Shown here one piece after another: positions 42,797 to 52,998 of a stretch of DNA of 64,000 bases. The stretch lies in contig NCHA01000004.1 in the NCBI GenBank assembly GCA_002257025.1, forward strand, positions 62,001-126,000, written 5' to 3'. Both the position numbers and the translations under genes were made by a program. A model generated the notes under the pieces. That model did not search any database. It saw only the letters and a list, made by a program, of their open reading frames with translations, and was not told the DNA's origin. The stretch is from Sphingobacteriales bacterium 16-39-50 (GTDB lineage: Bacteria > Bacteroidota > Bacteroidia > Sphingobacteriales > Sphingobacteriaceae). The number at the start of each line of letters is the position of its first letter. Within the stretch, counting starts at the first letter, position 1.

Positions 42797-43341
42797 TAGG
42801 TGGGAAATTAAAAGGCCTGCGTTTAAAACCTCCAGCGAAATTACCTGTCAGACCTACAACTGATGTTGCAAAAGAAGCCCTCTTCAATATCCTTTTTAAC
42901 CAGTTTGATTTTGAAAATATTCGGGTTTTAGATCTTTTTAGTGGAACCGGAAATATTTCAATGGAATTTGCATCAAGAGGAGTGCCCAGTATCTGCTCAG
43001 TCGACCGCGACTATGGTTGCTATAACTACCTCAAAACATTGGCAAAACAATACGACCTTCCGGCTATAAAATCGTTCAAGGCTGATGTCTTTAAATTCCT
43101 GGAATCTGAAAAAGAAAAATATGATCTGATATTTGCTGATCCACCCTATGACCTCCCACAGATTAATATAATTGCATCAAAGATTTTTGATCATCATCTC
43201 TTAAAAACTGATGGATATCTGATTATTGAACATCCCAGTATGAAAAAGCTGGATAATCACCCAAATTATATTGAGCAGCGACAATATGGATCATCTTCAT
43301 TCAGCTTTTTCAGGGAAAAGCAAGGTAAAAATGAAGATTGA
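42787..43341 (+). CDS. rsmD: 16S rRNA (guanine966-N2)-methyltransferase
   Basis: 184 residues. SAM-dependent methylation of G966 in the small-subunit rRNA. Motifs: MRIIGGKLKGLRL at the start, RPTTDVAKEALFNIL, LDLFSGTGNISMEFASRG (SAM motif I) and FADPPYDLP (N6/N2-amino methyltransferase motif IV). Starts within the end of the DUF3822 gene, so it is translationally coupled; coaD follows after about 110 bases. Confidence 0.94.
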   Translation: MRIIGGKLKGLRLKPPAKLPVRPTTDVAKEALFNILFNQFDFENIRVLDLFSGTGNISMEFASRGVPSICSVDRDYGCYNYLKTLAKQYDLPAIKSFKADVFKFLESEKEKYDLIFADPPYDLPQINIIASKIFDHHLLKTDGYLIIEHPSMKKLDNHPNYIEQRQYGSSSFSFFREKQGKNED

Positions 43342-43453
43342 TTATATTCAATTATGCTTAACTTTAATAAAAAAGCACTCTTAAACAATTTCTGAATAAG
43401 TACAGATCATTATAATTAATCGATCCGCCCCGGGCGGAAAAACAAAAAAACCT

Positions 43454-43939
43454 ATGAAGATCGCCCTTTTTCCAGGCTCATTTGACCCGGTTACAAAAGC
43501 CCATGTCGATATACTAAAACGTTCTTTACCCCTTTTTGATAAAGTCATTATCGGGATTGGCTTAAACAGTACCAAAGCGCCATACCTTGGCATCGACATC
43601 AGAAAAGCAATGCTCAGAGCGGTATTTGCGAATGAGACTAAAGTTGAAGTTCAAACCTATGAAGGACTGACGGTTGAATTTTGCAAAAAGATCAATGCCA
43701 CATACATGATCCGAGGCATTCGAACCGTTTCAGATTTTGAATATGAAAAAGCGATCGCACAAATGAATCATGCACTGGTACCTGAAATTGAAAGCATCTT
43801 TATTGTCAGCAAACCGGGGTATTCATCCATAAGTTCGACAATCGTTCGTGATATAATGAGAAATAATGGGGATGTGAGGCAATTTATACCTCAGGAGGCC
43901 TTTGATTTAATTAATCCGGATTCGATACAGAAAGCGTAA
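43454..43939 (+). CDS. coaD: Phosphopantetheine adenylyltransferase
   Basis: 161 residues, normal length. The penultimate CoA-synthesis enzyme, joining ATP and 4'-phosphopantetheine to dephospho-CoA. Nucleotidyltransferase motif PGSFDPVTKAHVDIL with the T-x-x-H variant at H17, MIRGIRTVSDFEYE and SSISSTIVRDIMRNNGDVRQFIP near the C-terminus. The rsmD-coaD order is conserved widely. Confidence 0.96.
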   Translation: MKIALFPGSFDPVTKAHVDILKRSLPLFDKVIIGIGLNSTKAPYLGIDIRKAMLRAVFANETKVEVQTYEGLTVEFCKKINATYMIRGIRTVSDFEYEKAIAQMNHALVPEIESIFIVSKPGYSSISSTIVRDIMRNNGDVRQFIPQEAFDLINPDSIQKA

Positions 43940-44010
43940 AATAATAATATTATAATTGGTCATATAAAGTTCAGGAGCCAAAATAATTTGATTTTTGAAA
44001 CCAATACCTG

Positions 44011-44122
44011 TGTGTTATAGGCTGGTTCAGCTCTTTCCTCCGGAGTATTTCCGGCAATAAATCCCGTTCTATTTCAAATTCTAATAGACGGAAGATACCT
44101 CCTCCGGCAAGGTTTATTTTAC
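44011..44122. repeat. Dispersed repeat, family 2, copy 2 (inverted)
   Basis: 112 bases, reverse complement of 26934-27044 with shared blocks GCTCTTTCCTCCGGAG, CCGGCAATAAATC, CGTTCTA and CCTCCGGCAAGGTTTATTTT. It lies in the 660-base gene-free gap between coaD and the NUDIX gene. The stretch 44139-44366 between this repeat and family 1 copy D shows no convincing gene. Confidence 0.75.
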
Positions 44123-44366
44123 CAGGAGCTGTATTTCATTGAGACGGGCAGCCTGGCAAAAGGACCACCAGACATTTGAATTAAACCCTGGTGGCAGCTG
44201 TAGCTTTTTGCCCACACGAATTTTATATTACAAAGGAATTTATGGGCAAAAACTACGGCAGAACACGGGACTGGCACAACCGAAGAGAAACAGACCCTGC
44301 TTTCCCAAAAAAAGAAAATTAGACCATCTAAAATAGCCCTACAGGATTTTATACCGACCTAACCTT

Positions 44367-44587
44367 AATTAACCATAATATTTTAAAAACCGCATACCTG
44401 CCTGCCGGCAGGCAGGGAAACATAGCATTTTACAGCTTTTAACCTACATTTTAGACACAGATAGCCTTGAAGCTTCGCTTCATTCTATGTGATTTACAAT
44501 CTTTGTTTCCTTTCAAGCTTAATAAAAGCCAATCTATGTGGTTAAATCTTAATCTTTAGATGGCTTAATATCGAACTCACGTTAATT
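44367..44587. repeat. Dispersed hairpin repeat, family 1, copy D (inverted)
   Basis: 221 bp, ends AATTAACCATA (44367) and TCACGTTAATT (44577-44587). It has a CCTGCCTGCCGGCAGGCAGG palindrome at 44397-44416 in the same place as in copy C, inside AACCGCATA. The longest copy, and the only one with both the palindrome and the full 50-bp segment. Confidence 0.88.
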
Positions 44588-44599
44588 AATTCCTGAAAA

Positions 44600-45208
44600 T
44601 CAGAACTCAGCATTCAGCAAATCCCTGATCAAAGGATAAGTATTTTGTCTGATCATCATAAAATCGCCTGGAGCCAGCCATCGTACATCCGTGATCCCTT
44701 CTTCAATCTGAGGAATTAAGACCTTCTGATTCACAGCACTCATCCGGTACCAGGAGGTTTTCTTTAATATCCGTTCTTTGTTCATTTCATAAATATGATA
44801 GGTATTACATATCTTATCTCCAAGGCTGTCGATTTGAATACCACACTCCTCTTCCACCTCGCGAACCGCAGCTATTTTAGCAGTTTCTCCACTATCCAGC
44901 TTTCCCTTTGGCAAATCCCACTTTCCATTTCTGAAGATAAATAAATAGCTTCCTTCTTCATTGCGAACGAGTCCCCCTGAAGCCTTAATCATTCGCATAG
45001 AACGCTTAATTTTTTTGAAATAAGACTTAAAATCTTTACTTATAAGGAGAAATATTTTCGGGCTGTTATACTCCTTAACCTGCTGATAAAACTTTAAAAA
45101 AATAAACTCAGAGAGTTTAAGCTTTTGATAATCCTGAATATCAGAAGGTTGAGAATCTGTAATGATTAAAGCTACTTCGTTGATATAAATTTTATAAATT
45201 TGAGCCAT
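44600..45208 (-). CDS. NUDIX hydrolase
   Basis: 202 residues from ATG 45208 (MAQIYKIYINEVALIITDSQ). An upstream ATG at 45286 would extend it through pyrE codons and is rejected. The NUDIX box is complete: GKLDSGETAKIAAVREVEEECGI. The preceding block SGGLVRNEEGSYLFIFRNGKWDLPKG is typical of DIPP/Ap4A or housecleaning pyrophosphatases. The N-terminal 70 residues are extra to the domain and unassigned. The start codon shares the palindrome CATG with the pyrE start on the other strand, so the two are perfectly divergent with a two-base overlap. Confidence 0.88.
   Translation of the reverse strand: MAQIYKIYINEVALIITDSQPSDIQDYQKLKLSEFIFLKFYQQVKEYNSPKIFLLISKDFKSYFKKIKRSMRMIKASGGLVRNEEGSYLFIFRNGKWDLPKGKLDSGETAKIAAVREVEEECGIQIDSLGDKICNTYHIYEMNKERILKKTSWYRMSAVNQKVLIPQIEEGITDVRWLAPGDFMMIRQNTYPLIRDLLNAEF
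45195..45202 (+). promoter_or_regulatory. Possible -7 element for leaderless pyrE mRNA
   Basis: TAAATTTG fits TAnnTTTG and lies four bases before the pyrE ATG. It falls inside the first codons of the NUDIX gene on the other strand. Confidence 0.4.
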
Positions 45209-45860
45209 GATTAATAAGAGTGAGATTGAACAAAAAGTAGCTGAATTTTTGCTACAAATTAAAGCAATTAAATTACAACCAAACAATCCATTTACATGGG
45301 CTTCGGGTTGGAAATCCCCTATTTACTGCGACAATCGGATCACTTTATCGCATCCATCTATCCGTACTTATATCCGGCAAAAACTTTCTTCCCTGATTCA
45401 GGAAGAATTCGGTTCTGTTTCTGTAATCGCCGGAGTGGCAACTGCCGGTATTCCGCAGGGGGTTCTGGTAGCACAGGAACTGGGGCTGCCATTCATTTAT
45501 GTTAGGGCAAAAGCCAAAGAGCATGGAAGAGGGAATCTGATTGAAGGTGAATTTTCGCCAGGCCAAAGGGTTGTTGTTGTTGAAGACCTGATCTCAACCG
45601 GAAACAGCAGTTTACAGGCTGTTCATGCGCTTCGGGAAGCCGGTTGCGAAGTTGCAGGATTGGTTGGAATTTTCAACTATGGCTTTGACGCTGCAGATGA
45701 AAATTTTAAAAAAGCAAAATGCCGCTTTTTAACACTATCCAATTATAATGCTTTGATCAATTATGCCGCTGAGCACAGTTTTGTGTCAGCAGAAGATTTG
45801 AAATTATTAAGAACCTGGCGTGAAGACCCTCAGAACTGGGGCAATACCTTAGAAAGCTAA
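45207..45860 (+). CDS. pyrE: Orotate phosphoribosyltransferase
   Basis: 217 residues, type I phosphoribosyltransferase. It makes OMP from orotate and PRPP in pyrimidine synthesis. Motifs: ASGWKSPIYCDNR, IAGVATAGIPQGVLVAQELG, YVRAKAKEHGRGNLIEG (flexible catalytic loop) and the PRPP motif RVVVVEDLISTGNSS. Followed after ten bases by the SRPBCC gene on the same strand. Confidence 0.95.
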   Translation: MINKSEIEQKVAEFLLQIKAIKLQPNNPFTWASGWKSPIYCDNRITLSHPSIRTYIRQKLSSLIQEEFGSVSVIAGVATAGIPQGVLVAQELGLPFIYVRAKAKEHGRGNLIEGEFSPGQRVVVVEDLISTGNSSLQAVHALREAGCEVAGLVGIFNYGFDAADENFKKAKCRFLTLSNYNALINYAAEHSFVSAEDLKLLRTWREDPQNWGNTLES

Positions 45861-45870
45861 ACCTGATCAT

Positions 45871-46272
45871 ATGACGAATATTGAAAGTACAGTATCTATC
45901 GACAGGCCGCTTAATGAAGTATTCGACTTCCTTGCCGATCTGAATAACCATCAGCAACTGATGCCTGAGAATATTTACAACTGGTCGTCAACAAAAGATG
46001 AGGCCCGCTTTACCATACAAAATATGGCAAAACTGGCTCTAAAGATGTCTTCCATTACAAAAGACAAAGAAATTATCGTCAAACCATCAGAAGCTGCTCC
46101 TTTCGAGCTGGAATTAAAATGGACCCTAAATGATCTTGGTGATGGAAAGACAGAAGCCATATATACCATTTCTGCAGATCTGAATATGATGATGAAAATG
46201 ATTGTTTCCGGCCCGCTTCAAAAACTCGTAGATCACGAAGCAGCTCAGCTTAAAGCTGTTCTTTCAAAATAA
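45871..46272 (+). CDS. SRPBCC-family protein
   Basis: 133 residues, a START/Bet v1-like helix-grip domain (MTNIESTVSIDRPLNEVFDFLADLNNHQQLMP, ending LQKLVDHEAAQLKAVLSK). Such proteins bind small hydrophobic ligands; the ligand is unknown. It is ten bases downstream of pyrE, so the two are likely co-transcribed, although the functional link is not obvious. Confidence 0.78.
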   Translation: MTNIESTVSIDRPLNEVFDFLADLNNHQQLMPENIYNWSSTKDEARFTIQNMAKLALKMSSITKDKEIIVKPSEAAPFELELKWTLNDLGDGKTEAIYTISADLNMMMKMIVSGPLQKLVDHEAAQLKAVLSK

Positions 46273-46478
46273 ACAAGTTTAATTTTTCTCCGTTACGCTG
46301 TTTAGCAAAACAGATTCATATTTCCTGCCTTTCTGATTGCATTTCACCAGGACAATGTATCAGGTTAAAATTCTAATTTACAGACATTTAGTCAGCAATA
46401 ATTAAATCTTACTGACAAATTTTCAGTTTGTGCAAGGACATCTCAAGATGGCAATCAATTTGAGAGTATATTGATACT

Positions 46479-49079
46479 ATGAATCTAAACAACTTCACCA
46501 TCAAAGCACAGGAAGCAATTCAGAAAGCTTCCGAAATAGCAAGCGGCAATCAGCAGCAGGCTATAGAAACTGCACACATACTGAAAGGATTATTAAGTGT
46601 TGATGAGAATGTGATCAGCTACCTACTGAAAAAACTGAACGTCAATATTAACCGAATTTCTGAAGTTCTTGACGCCCAGATTCAAAGCTTCCCCAAAGTC
46701 AGCGGGTCTGAGATTTACCTTTCTTCAGGTGCAAATTCGGCGCTGCAAAAGGCAGTTTCTTATTTAAAAGAATTTAAAGATGAATTTGTTTCTGTAGAAC
46801 ATGTCCTTTTGGGATTGCTTGAAACAGGCGACAAGGTTAGCTCAATTCTAAAGGATGCAGGAGTTAACCAAAAAGATCTTAAAAAAGCGATTCTGGAGCT
46901 TCGGGGCAATACCAGAGTGACCGACCAGAATGCAGAAGCAACCTATAATGCACTAAATAAATATGCCCGCAATCTGAATGAATATGCTGAATCAGGGAAG
47001 CTTGATCCGGTAATTGGACGTGATGAAGAGATCAGAAGGGTTATTCAAATACTTTCACGACGCACAAAGAATAATCCGATACTGATTGGAGAACCGGGAG
47101 TTGGTAAAACTGCCATTGCAGAAGGTATTGCTTTTAGAGTTATACAGGGTGATGTACCAGAAAATCTGAAGACCAAAACAGTGTTCTCTTTAGATATGGG
47201 TGCCCTGATTGCTGGAGCAAAATATAAAGGTGAGTTTGAAGAACGTTTGAAAGCCGTAATCAAAGAAGTAACTCAGAGTGATGGAGAAATTATCCTATTC
47301 ATTGACGAAATCCATACACTGGTAGGTGCCGGAGGTGGAGAAGGTGCAATGGATGCGGCAAATATCCTTAAGCCGGCTTTGGCGCGGGGAGAATTACGTG
47401 CAATCGGAGCAACTACGCTGAACGAATACCAAAAATATTTCGAGAAAGACAAAGCATTAGAGCGTCGCTTCCAAAAAGTAATGGTTGATGAACCAAGTAC
47501 TCAGGATGCAATCTCTATCCTGAGAGGCTTAAAAGAACGATATGAAACTCACCATAAGGTAAGGATCAAGGACGAAGCTATTATCGCCGCGGTAGAATTA
47601 TCACAACGATATATTTCAGATCGTTTCCTGCCTGATAAGGCCATAGATCTTATGGATGAGGCTGCCTCAAAACTGCGCTTAGAAATGGATTCGGTGCCTG
47701 AAGCAGTCGATGAGTTGGATCGCAAGATCATGCAGTTAGAAATTGAACGCGAGGCTATTAAGAGAGAGAATGATGAGAAAAAAGTAAAAGAACTTTCAGA
47801 AGAAATTGCTAACCTTTCAAGCGAACGTGATTCGCTTAAGGCACGATGGAAGGCTGAAAAAGACCTTGTCGATGCGATCAATAATCAAGGAGAACAGATA
47901 GAAAACTTTAAACTGGAAGCAGATCAGGCTGAACGTGCAGGAGATTACGGCAAGGTAGCTGAATTGAGATATGGCAAGATTAAGGAAGCCCAGGACAAGG
48001 TTGAGCAATTGAAACAACAACTGGCCGAAACTCAGGTTGATAATCGGATGCTGAAGGAAGAGGTAACCTCAGAAGATATAGCTGGAGTCGTTTCACGCTG
48101 GACAGGTGTACCGGTTACCAAAATGATCCAGAGCGAGCGTGAAAAGCTGCTCCATATGGAAGTCGAGCTACATAAACGTGTTGCCGGTCAGGATGAAGCT
48201 ATTGAAGCAATTTCAGACGCTATTCGTCGCTCACGTGCCGGATTACAGGATAAAAGGAAGCCAATCGGCTCATTCATTTTCCTCGGAACCACGGGCGTTG
48301 GAAAAACCGAGCTTGCGAAAGCATTGGCAGATTATCTGTTTAATGATGAGCATGCGATGATCCGGATCGATATGAGTGAATATCAGGAGCGCCATGCAGT
48401 TTCGCGGCTAATTGGTGCGCCTCCAGGATATGTTGGATATGATGAAGGCGGGCAATTAACAGAAGCGGTAAGAAGAAAACCATATTCTGTGATTCTGCTC
48501 GATGAAATAGAAAAGGCGCATCCTGATGTATTTAATATCCTATTACAGGTGTTGGATGATGGAAGATTGACGGATAATAAAGGGCGTCTGGTTGATTTCA
48601 AAAACACAATCATCATTATGACCTCTAATATTGGATCGCACCTGATACAGGATAATTTTAAAGATCTGAACGAAATAAACAGGGATGAAGTGATTGCCAA
48701 AACAAAGACTGAATTGTTTGAACTCTTAAAACAAACAATCCGACCTGAGTTTTTAAACCGGATCGATGAACTGATCATGTTTACCCCGCTTAACAGGAAT
48801 GAACTCAGGGATATTGTAACACTTCAGTTCAAAGGTGTACAAAGTACATTAGCTGAAATGGGCATTGAGATTGAAGCTTCTGAAGAAGCACTAGACTGGC
48901 TGGCACAATTAGGATACGACCCACAATTTGGAGCACGTCCATTAAAAAGAGTCATTCAGAAGAGAATATTGAATGAATTATCAAAAGAGATCCTTTCGGG
49001 GAAAATAGATAAAGACAGCAGAATCAAGCTGGATGTATTTGACAATCATTTTGTATTTCTGAATGCAGATAAAGCCTGA
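46479..49079 (+). CDS. clpB: ATP-dependent disaggregase
   Basis: 866 residues with all ClpB parts: N-domain repeats (2-145), AAA-1 (Walker [50 protein letters not shown]), the coiled-coil middle domain (about 410-525, [15 protein letters not shown] onward), and AAA-2 ([36 protein letters not shown]). The C-terminal small domain ends the protein. It rescues aggregates with DnaK. A palindrome ACTGACAAATTTTCAGT (46411-46427) is upstream; whether it binds a regulator is unknown. Confidence 0.97.
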   Translation: MNLNNFTIKAQEAIQKASEIASGNQQQAIETAHILKGLLSVDENVISYLLKKLNVNINRISEVLDAQIQSFPKVSGSEIYLSSGANSALQKAVSYLKEFKDEFVSVEHVLLGLLETGDKVSSILKDAGVNQKDLKKAILELRGNTRVTDQNAEATYNALNKYARNLNEYAESGKLDPVIGRDEEIRRVIQILSRRTKNNPILIGEPGVGKTAIAEGIAFRVIQGDVPENLKTKTVFSLDMGALIAGAKYKGEFEERLKAVIKEVTQSDGEIILFIDEIHTLVGAGGGEGAMDAANILKPALARGELRAIGATTLNEYQKYFEKDKALERRFQKVMVDEPSTQDAISILRGLKERYETHHKVRIKDEAIIAAVELSQRYISDRFLPDKAIDLMDEAASKLRLEMDSVPEAVDELDRKIMQLEIEREAIKRENDEKKVKELSEEIANLSSERDSLKARWKAEKDLVDAINNQGEQIENFKLEADQAERAGDYGKVAELRYGKIKEAQDKVEQLKQQLAETQVDNRMLKEEVTSEDIAGVVSRWTGVPVTKMIQSEREKLLHMEVELHKRVAGQDEAIEAISDAIRRSRAGLQDKRKPIGSFIFLGTTGVGKTELAKALADYLFNDEHAMIRIDMSEYQERHAVSRLIGAPPGYVGYDEGGQLTEAVRRKPYSVILLDEIEKAHPDVFNILLQVLDDGRLTDNKGRLVDFKNTIIIMTSNIGSHLIQDNFKDLNEINRDEVIAKTKTELFELLKQTIRPEFLNRIDELIMFTPLNRNELRDIVTLQFKGVQSTLAEMGIEIEASEEALDWLAQLGYDPQFGARPLKRVIQKRILNELSKEILSGKIDKDSRIKLDVFDNHFVFLNADKA

Positions 49080-49100
49080 GCCTGAATTTTTAATGAAAAA

Positions 49101-49128
49101 AGCCGTGCAGATTTGAATCTGCACGGCT
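49101..49128. terminator. Bidirectional terminator between clpB and the cold-shock gene
   Basis: Perfect 13-bp stem AGCCGTGCAGATT / AATCTGCACGGCT with a 2-base loop. T-rich and A-rich tails on its flanks serve clpB (+) and csp (-). Confidence 0.85.
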
Positions 49129-49171
49129 TTCTTGTTAGGATGTAATATCCGATTTGTAATGAAGTAAAAGT

Positions 49172-49360
49172 TTATGCAAGTCTTACATTAACTGCGCTTA
49201 AGCCTTTTTTACCTTCTTCAACATCGAACTCTACTTTATCATTTTGTCTTATATCCTGTTTAAGTCCGCTTACGTGAACAAAAATTTCTTTGCCATCCTC
49301 TTGGGTAATAAATCCGAATCCTTTGGACTCGTTGAAAAATTTTACTGTACCGGTTTCCAT
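49172..49360 (-). CDS. Cold-shock domain protein
   Basis: 62 residues, a single OB-fold CSD: METGTVKFFNESKGFGFITQ with RNP1 (KGFGFI) and EIFVHVSGL with RNP2. It binds single-stranded nucleic acids as an RNA chaperone. The 146-base AT-rich stretch upstream is longer than usual and could fold for temperature-dependent control, as in other csp genes; that is inference. Confidence 0.93.
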   Translation of the reverse strand: METGTVKFFNESKGFGFITQEDGKEIFVHVSGLKQDIRQNDKVEFDVEEGKKGLSAVNVRLA

Positions 49361-49506
49361 TAATGAATAGTTTAGTTGTTTAATTTGTTAAGTGTTATTG
49401 CAAATTACTTATTTATTTGCAATAAATAAATATATAAAAAACAAAATTAAATTCAACTAATTTAATTTTTCATGTTCAGAATAAAAACACTCAAAAAATA
49501 TCGGTC

Positions 49507-50589
49507 TTAATTCTCATTTAAACACTTATTCACGATATCTACCAAAATTTTCTCCTTTTCAAAGAATTCAGCTAATAATTTAAACTGATTTCTTGTTCTA
49601 TCAAGGTTTTGCTCAGCGTAAGAGATGGGATAATAAATGCTTCCATTCAAATAATCGCTTAAAAACCTGATTGCCTGCATATAAATAAGGTACTTTCCGG
49701 AAAACAAGATCAAATCCTTTTCAACTTCGGTCAAAATAGAGCCCATTTCGTGCAAATAACCTTTAATAATAGCCTCAAAGTATTCAATACGAATAAATAT
49801 CTTATCAGTATCAGGCTCATTTTCTGAAAAGGCACACAGGTAGGTCCGCATCATATCACCAAGGTCCGAAATAAACTTACCTGACATCAACGTATCCAGA
49901 TCGATAACACAGATACCCTTCATGGTATCCTTGTCGAACAGCATGTTACTGATTTTGGTATCGTGGTGCATCGCCCGGTTTGGAAAATCACTCGAATTCT
50001 TAAATGAATTAAAATAGTCGAGAATAAAGGAATAATGTTTGGCCTTCTGAATTTCAGGTTCAGCCTTTTGCTTTAGCGATTCAGTAGTATTCTCAAGTGA
50101 TTCGGCAAATTGCCTGTACCGTAATCCAAGGTCGTGAAAACCAGGGATAGTTTCTTTAAGCTGAGAAGCATCAAAATCAGCCAGTAGCCTGTTTAGCCTC
50201 CCAAACTGCATGGCAGCTTCATAGGCCTGATCAGGATCGCTCAGGGTATCGAATGAAACCGAATTTTTAATGAAGTCAGTCAGCCTCCAGTAGATATCTC
50301 CAACGGATGCCATTTCACTACCGTCCCGGGTTGGAATAGCACCGACGAAAAGATAATCAGGGTTATGTTTCTTAAGATAATCTGATACCAGCTTTACATT
50401 GGCGGCAATAATTTCTGGCTCCTTAAATACATTTCTGTTAATACTTTGCAAAATGTATTGTTCTGAACTATTTTGAAGAATAATTAGCCATGTAGAATTG
50501 ATATGACCCGTTCCAAAGGGCTTATAGTTTACCTGATCAGCTTGAAATCCGTATTCTTTAAGAACTTGTTCAATGAGTTGTTTGTCCAT
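49507..50589 (-). CDS. Aminoglycoside-phosphotransferase-like sugar kinase
   Basis: 360 residues of the APH/choline kinase fold. Catalytic signatures: RAMHHDTKISNMLFDKD (Brenner motif, catalytic Asp in HHDT) and VIDLDTLMSGKFISDLGDMMR (metal-binding Asp). The N-terminal FGTGHINSTWLI is the glycine-rich ATP loop. Phosphorylates a hydroxyl, perhaps on an N-acetylhexosamine as in NahK. The next gene, a DUF5690 transporter on the same strand 44 bases away, suggests uptake and phosphorylation of one sugar. Confidence 0.83.
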   Translation of the reverse strand: MDKQLIEQVLKEYGFQADQVNYKPFGTGHINSTWLIILQNSSEQYILQSINRNVFKEPEIIAANVKLVSDYLKKHNPDYLFVGAIPTRDGSEMASVGDIYWRLTDFIKNSVSFDTLSDPDQAYEAAMQFGRLNRLLADFDASQLKETIPGFHDLGLRYRQFAESLENTTESLKQKAEPEIQKAKHYSFILDYFNSFKNSSDFPNRAMHHDTKISNMLFDKDTMKGICVIDLDTLMSGKFISDLGDMMRTYLCAFSENEPDTDKIFIRIEYFEAIIKGYLHEMGSILTEVEKDLILFSGKYLIYMQAIRFLSDYLNGSIYYPISYAEQNLDRTRNQFKLLAEFFEKEKILVDIVNKCLNEN

Positions 50590-50633
50590 TATTGATTAAA
50601 ACGATATATTTTGATTAATATTCAGAGGATGGC

Positions 50634-51911
50634 TTATTTAAAAACCAGCGACTTATACTTAGCATAAAAGTAAATAAATGAAAAAACTGTCAGAGCTAGT
50701 CCGGCTACCGATAGCCCTATGACACTATTTGAAAAGAAGGTTACCCAATTAAGCTGAACCTTGAATATCTCTTTACTAAGCATGACCCCGACACTACCAA
50801 CATAGCCGAAAGAATCAGCAAGATAGATCAGAAAACCTACATTCCCGGTATGCTTAAAACTAGCTATCATACGTTCAAAAAATACAGAATTAAACGGAAT
50901 ATAAACCATATACAAGCCAAGCCCAACAAGAGTCATCCACCAAACCGGTGCCATCGCCCCGGTGATAAAAAGGAATGAACATACTCCTGCCAATACAAAA
51001 CCAATACCTATGAAAATATGGGAAAGCATAAAGGCTTTAAAACTATCCTTAATCATCACCATGCTTCCGATCAGCACCAGAATAATTATAGTTATTGGCG
51101 TTTCTGTCCTGGCAAAAAGATCAGGTTTATCAAAAAAACCCATTTCCTTCCACATCTCAGCACTGAAATTATCGCGCATATCCCTGAAAATAGTTGCGAA
51201 GGTATAGATCAGAATACAGGCCGCAAGTCCGGGAAAAAACATTCTGACAAACTTTTTCCGGTCGGCAGCTAACATTGGAACCCTGTTCATCCGGTAAGTA
51301 ATATCTTCATCATCCGGCACCGGAATTTTCTCAATGAGATAAACAAACAGAAGCAATGGGGAAGCAAATACCAATCCGGTATAAAAAGGAACCCAAAATT
51401 CTGTAATATTAAAGTTCAGCATTAACCAGGCCCCAACTGTTTTAACAAAACCGGAAGCAAAAATGAAGCTTACAGCCAGGGTGGCACCTATAAAATCGGT
51501 ACTCCGTCTACCTTCAACATAGGAGAAAACCACTCCCCAGAGCATTCCTAAAGGAAAGCCATTGATGAACAGAAAAAGAATATTGTATGGAGCAGGCACC
51601 AGGGCAAAAAATAACCAGCTAAGCCAGGCAATAAGCGTCAGAATGAGAATAATCCTTCCCCTGCCATGTCGTCTTAATTCAGATATATACTTAATACCAT
51701 AGAACTTGGCTAGCATATAACCTAACATCTGCGAGATCACTAATACGGTTTTATAACTATACCCGGCGATTGTCATCCCATCGAAAGTAGCAACAGTAAA
51801 AGATTTCCTGAACCCAAAAACCATCGTATAAGTCAGAAACACAGTAATAGCTGCATACAAGCCAATCTGGAGGGAATTCCCCCTAATATGTGCAGGTTTA
51901 AATAAACTCAT
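50634..51911 (-). CDS. DUF5690 MFS-like membrane protein
   Basis: 425 residues, about 12 transmembrane helices, beginning RGNSLQIGLYAAITVFLTYTMVFGFRKSFT, the MFS pattern. I assign it to DUF5690 from memory of this start and of the EGRRSTDFIGATL motif. It probably transports a sugar or related solute across the inner membrane, paired with the downstream kinase. No substrate evidence. Confidence 0.78.
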   Translation of the reverse strand: MSLFKPAHIRGNSLQIGLYAAITVFLTYTMVFGFRKSFTVATFDGMTIAGYSYKTVLVISQMLGYMLAKFYGIKYISELRRHGRGRIILILTLIAWLSWLFFALVPAPYNILFLFINGFPLGMLWGVVFSYVEGRRSTDFIGATLAVSFIFASGFVKTVGAWLMLNFNITEFWVPFYTGLVFASPLLLFVYLIEKIPVPDDEDITYRMNRVPMLAADRKKFVRMFFPGLAACILIYTFATIFRDMRDNFSAEMWKEMGFFDKPDLFARTETPITIIILVLIGSMVMIKDSFKAFMLSHIFIGIGFVLAGVCSFLFITGAMAPVWWMTLVGLGLYMVYIPFNSVFFERMIASFKHTGNVGFLIYLADSFGYVGSVGVMLSKEIFKVQLNWVTFFSNSVIGLSVAGLALTVFSFIYFYAKYKSLVFK

Positions 51912-52106
51912 TCAGTTACTGGGCTATAAATTGGATTTCAATAAGGCAGGAAGGTAATAAAACCTTTGACAATGCAAAAATCCGATCATCGAATTTTCTG
52001 ATAACACAAAATATTATTGAGGAACCTGCTTAGCCTGAAAATAATTAATAATTTTCAATTCAGGATGAATTGTATAACTTCAATTTAGCATATATAGCCC
52101 GTACTC

Positions 52107-52985
52107 ATGAAACCAAGATTCTTAAAGCTGATATTTCTATTATTTCCTATTGTCAACCCTGTGATTGGACAGGAAAAACCACTTCAGATTATAATGATTG
52201 GAGCCCATCCGGACGATTGTGATATCAAATCAGGTGGAACTGCTGCTCTTTTTGTAGCGATGGGACATAAGGTTAAATTTCTATCGGTCACTAATGGGGA
52301 TGCCGGTCATATGAAAGAGGGCGGTGGAATGCTCGCCCAAAGGAGATTGGAAGAAACAAAAGAAGTTTCCAGAAGATTAGGAGTTACTTATGAAGTATTG
52401 GATAATCATGATGGAGAATTGCTTCCTACTTTGGCCATCCGCATGGAAGTCATCAAGAGGATCAGGGAATGGAATGCAGACGTGGTAATTGCACCCAGAT
52501 CAAATGACTATCATCCTGACCACCGTTATACCGGAATTTTAGTACAGGATGCCGCATTTATGGTTGGGGTTCCAAATATTGCCCCCGACACTCCTCCACT
52601 TAGGAAGAACCCGGTATTCCTCTATTTCCAGGATAATTTCAAAAAACCGAACCTCTTTCAACCGGATATTGCGGTGGATATTACCAGCGTAATTGACAAG
52701 AAAGTTTACAGTCTGGATTCCCATCAGTCGCAATTTTATGAGTGGCTTCCATGGATTGGGAACTATGAAGATCAGGTTCCAAAAGGAAAAGCAGAGCGAT
52801 TGGAATGGTTAAAGAAATTAAGGGGAAGCGGCATCAATCCGGCGGTTAAAAGCAGTCTTGAAAAATGGTATGGATCAGCAAAAGCAGCGCAGGTGAGCTT
52901 TGCCGAATCATTTGAAATCTGTGAATATGGGAGCCGGCCAAGCGAGGAGGATATCAAAAGATTGTTCCCGATGCTAGGAAAATAA
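52107..52985 (+). CDS. Secreted PIG-L-family deacetylase
   Basis: 292 residues with a signal peptide (FLKLIFLLFPIVNPVIG). Zn-dependent N-deacetylase fold: metal motif IGAHPDDCDIKSGGT (H-P-D-D) and the second metal His in DYHPDHRYTG. PIG-L enzymes de-N-acetylate amino sugars such as GlcNAc-inositol or bacillithiol precursors. Here the enzyme is exported, so a polysaccharide substrate is likelier. A monocistronic gene convergent with the DUF1456 gene. Confidence 0.9.
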   Translation: MKPRFLKLIFLLFPIVNPVIGQEKPLQIIMIGAHPDDCDIKSGGTAALFVAMGHKVKFLSVTNGDAGHMKEGGGMLAQRRLEETKEVSRRLGVTYEVLDNHDGELLPTLAIRMEVIKRIREWNADVVIAPRSNDYHPDHRYTGILVQDAAFMVGVPNIAPDTPPLRKNPVFLYFQDNFKKPNLFQPDIAVDITSVIDKKVYSLDSHQSQFYEWLPWIGNYEDQVPKGKAERLEWLKKLRGSGINPAVKSSLEKWYGSAKAAQVSFAESFEICEYGSRPSEEDIKRLFPMLGK

Positions 52986-52998
52986 GACTTGCCCGTTA

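Noticed and set aside
44139..44336. 65-residue frame between the two dispersed repeats
   Set aside because: Composition is not protein-like, there is no start context, and it sits in a repeat-filled gap.
46411..46427. CIRCE or heat-shock operator upstream of clpB
   Set aside because: The palindrome ACTGACAAATTTTCAGT does not match the CIRCE consensus; kept only as a note.
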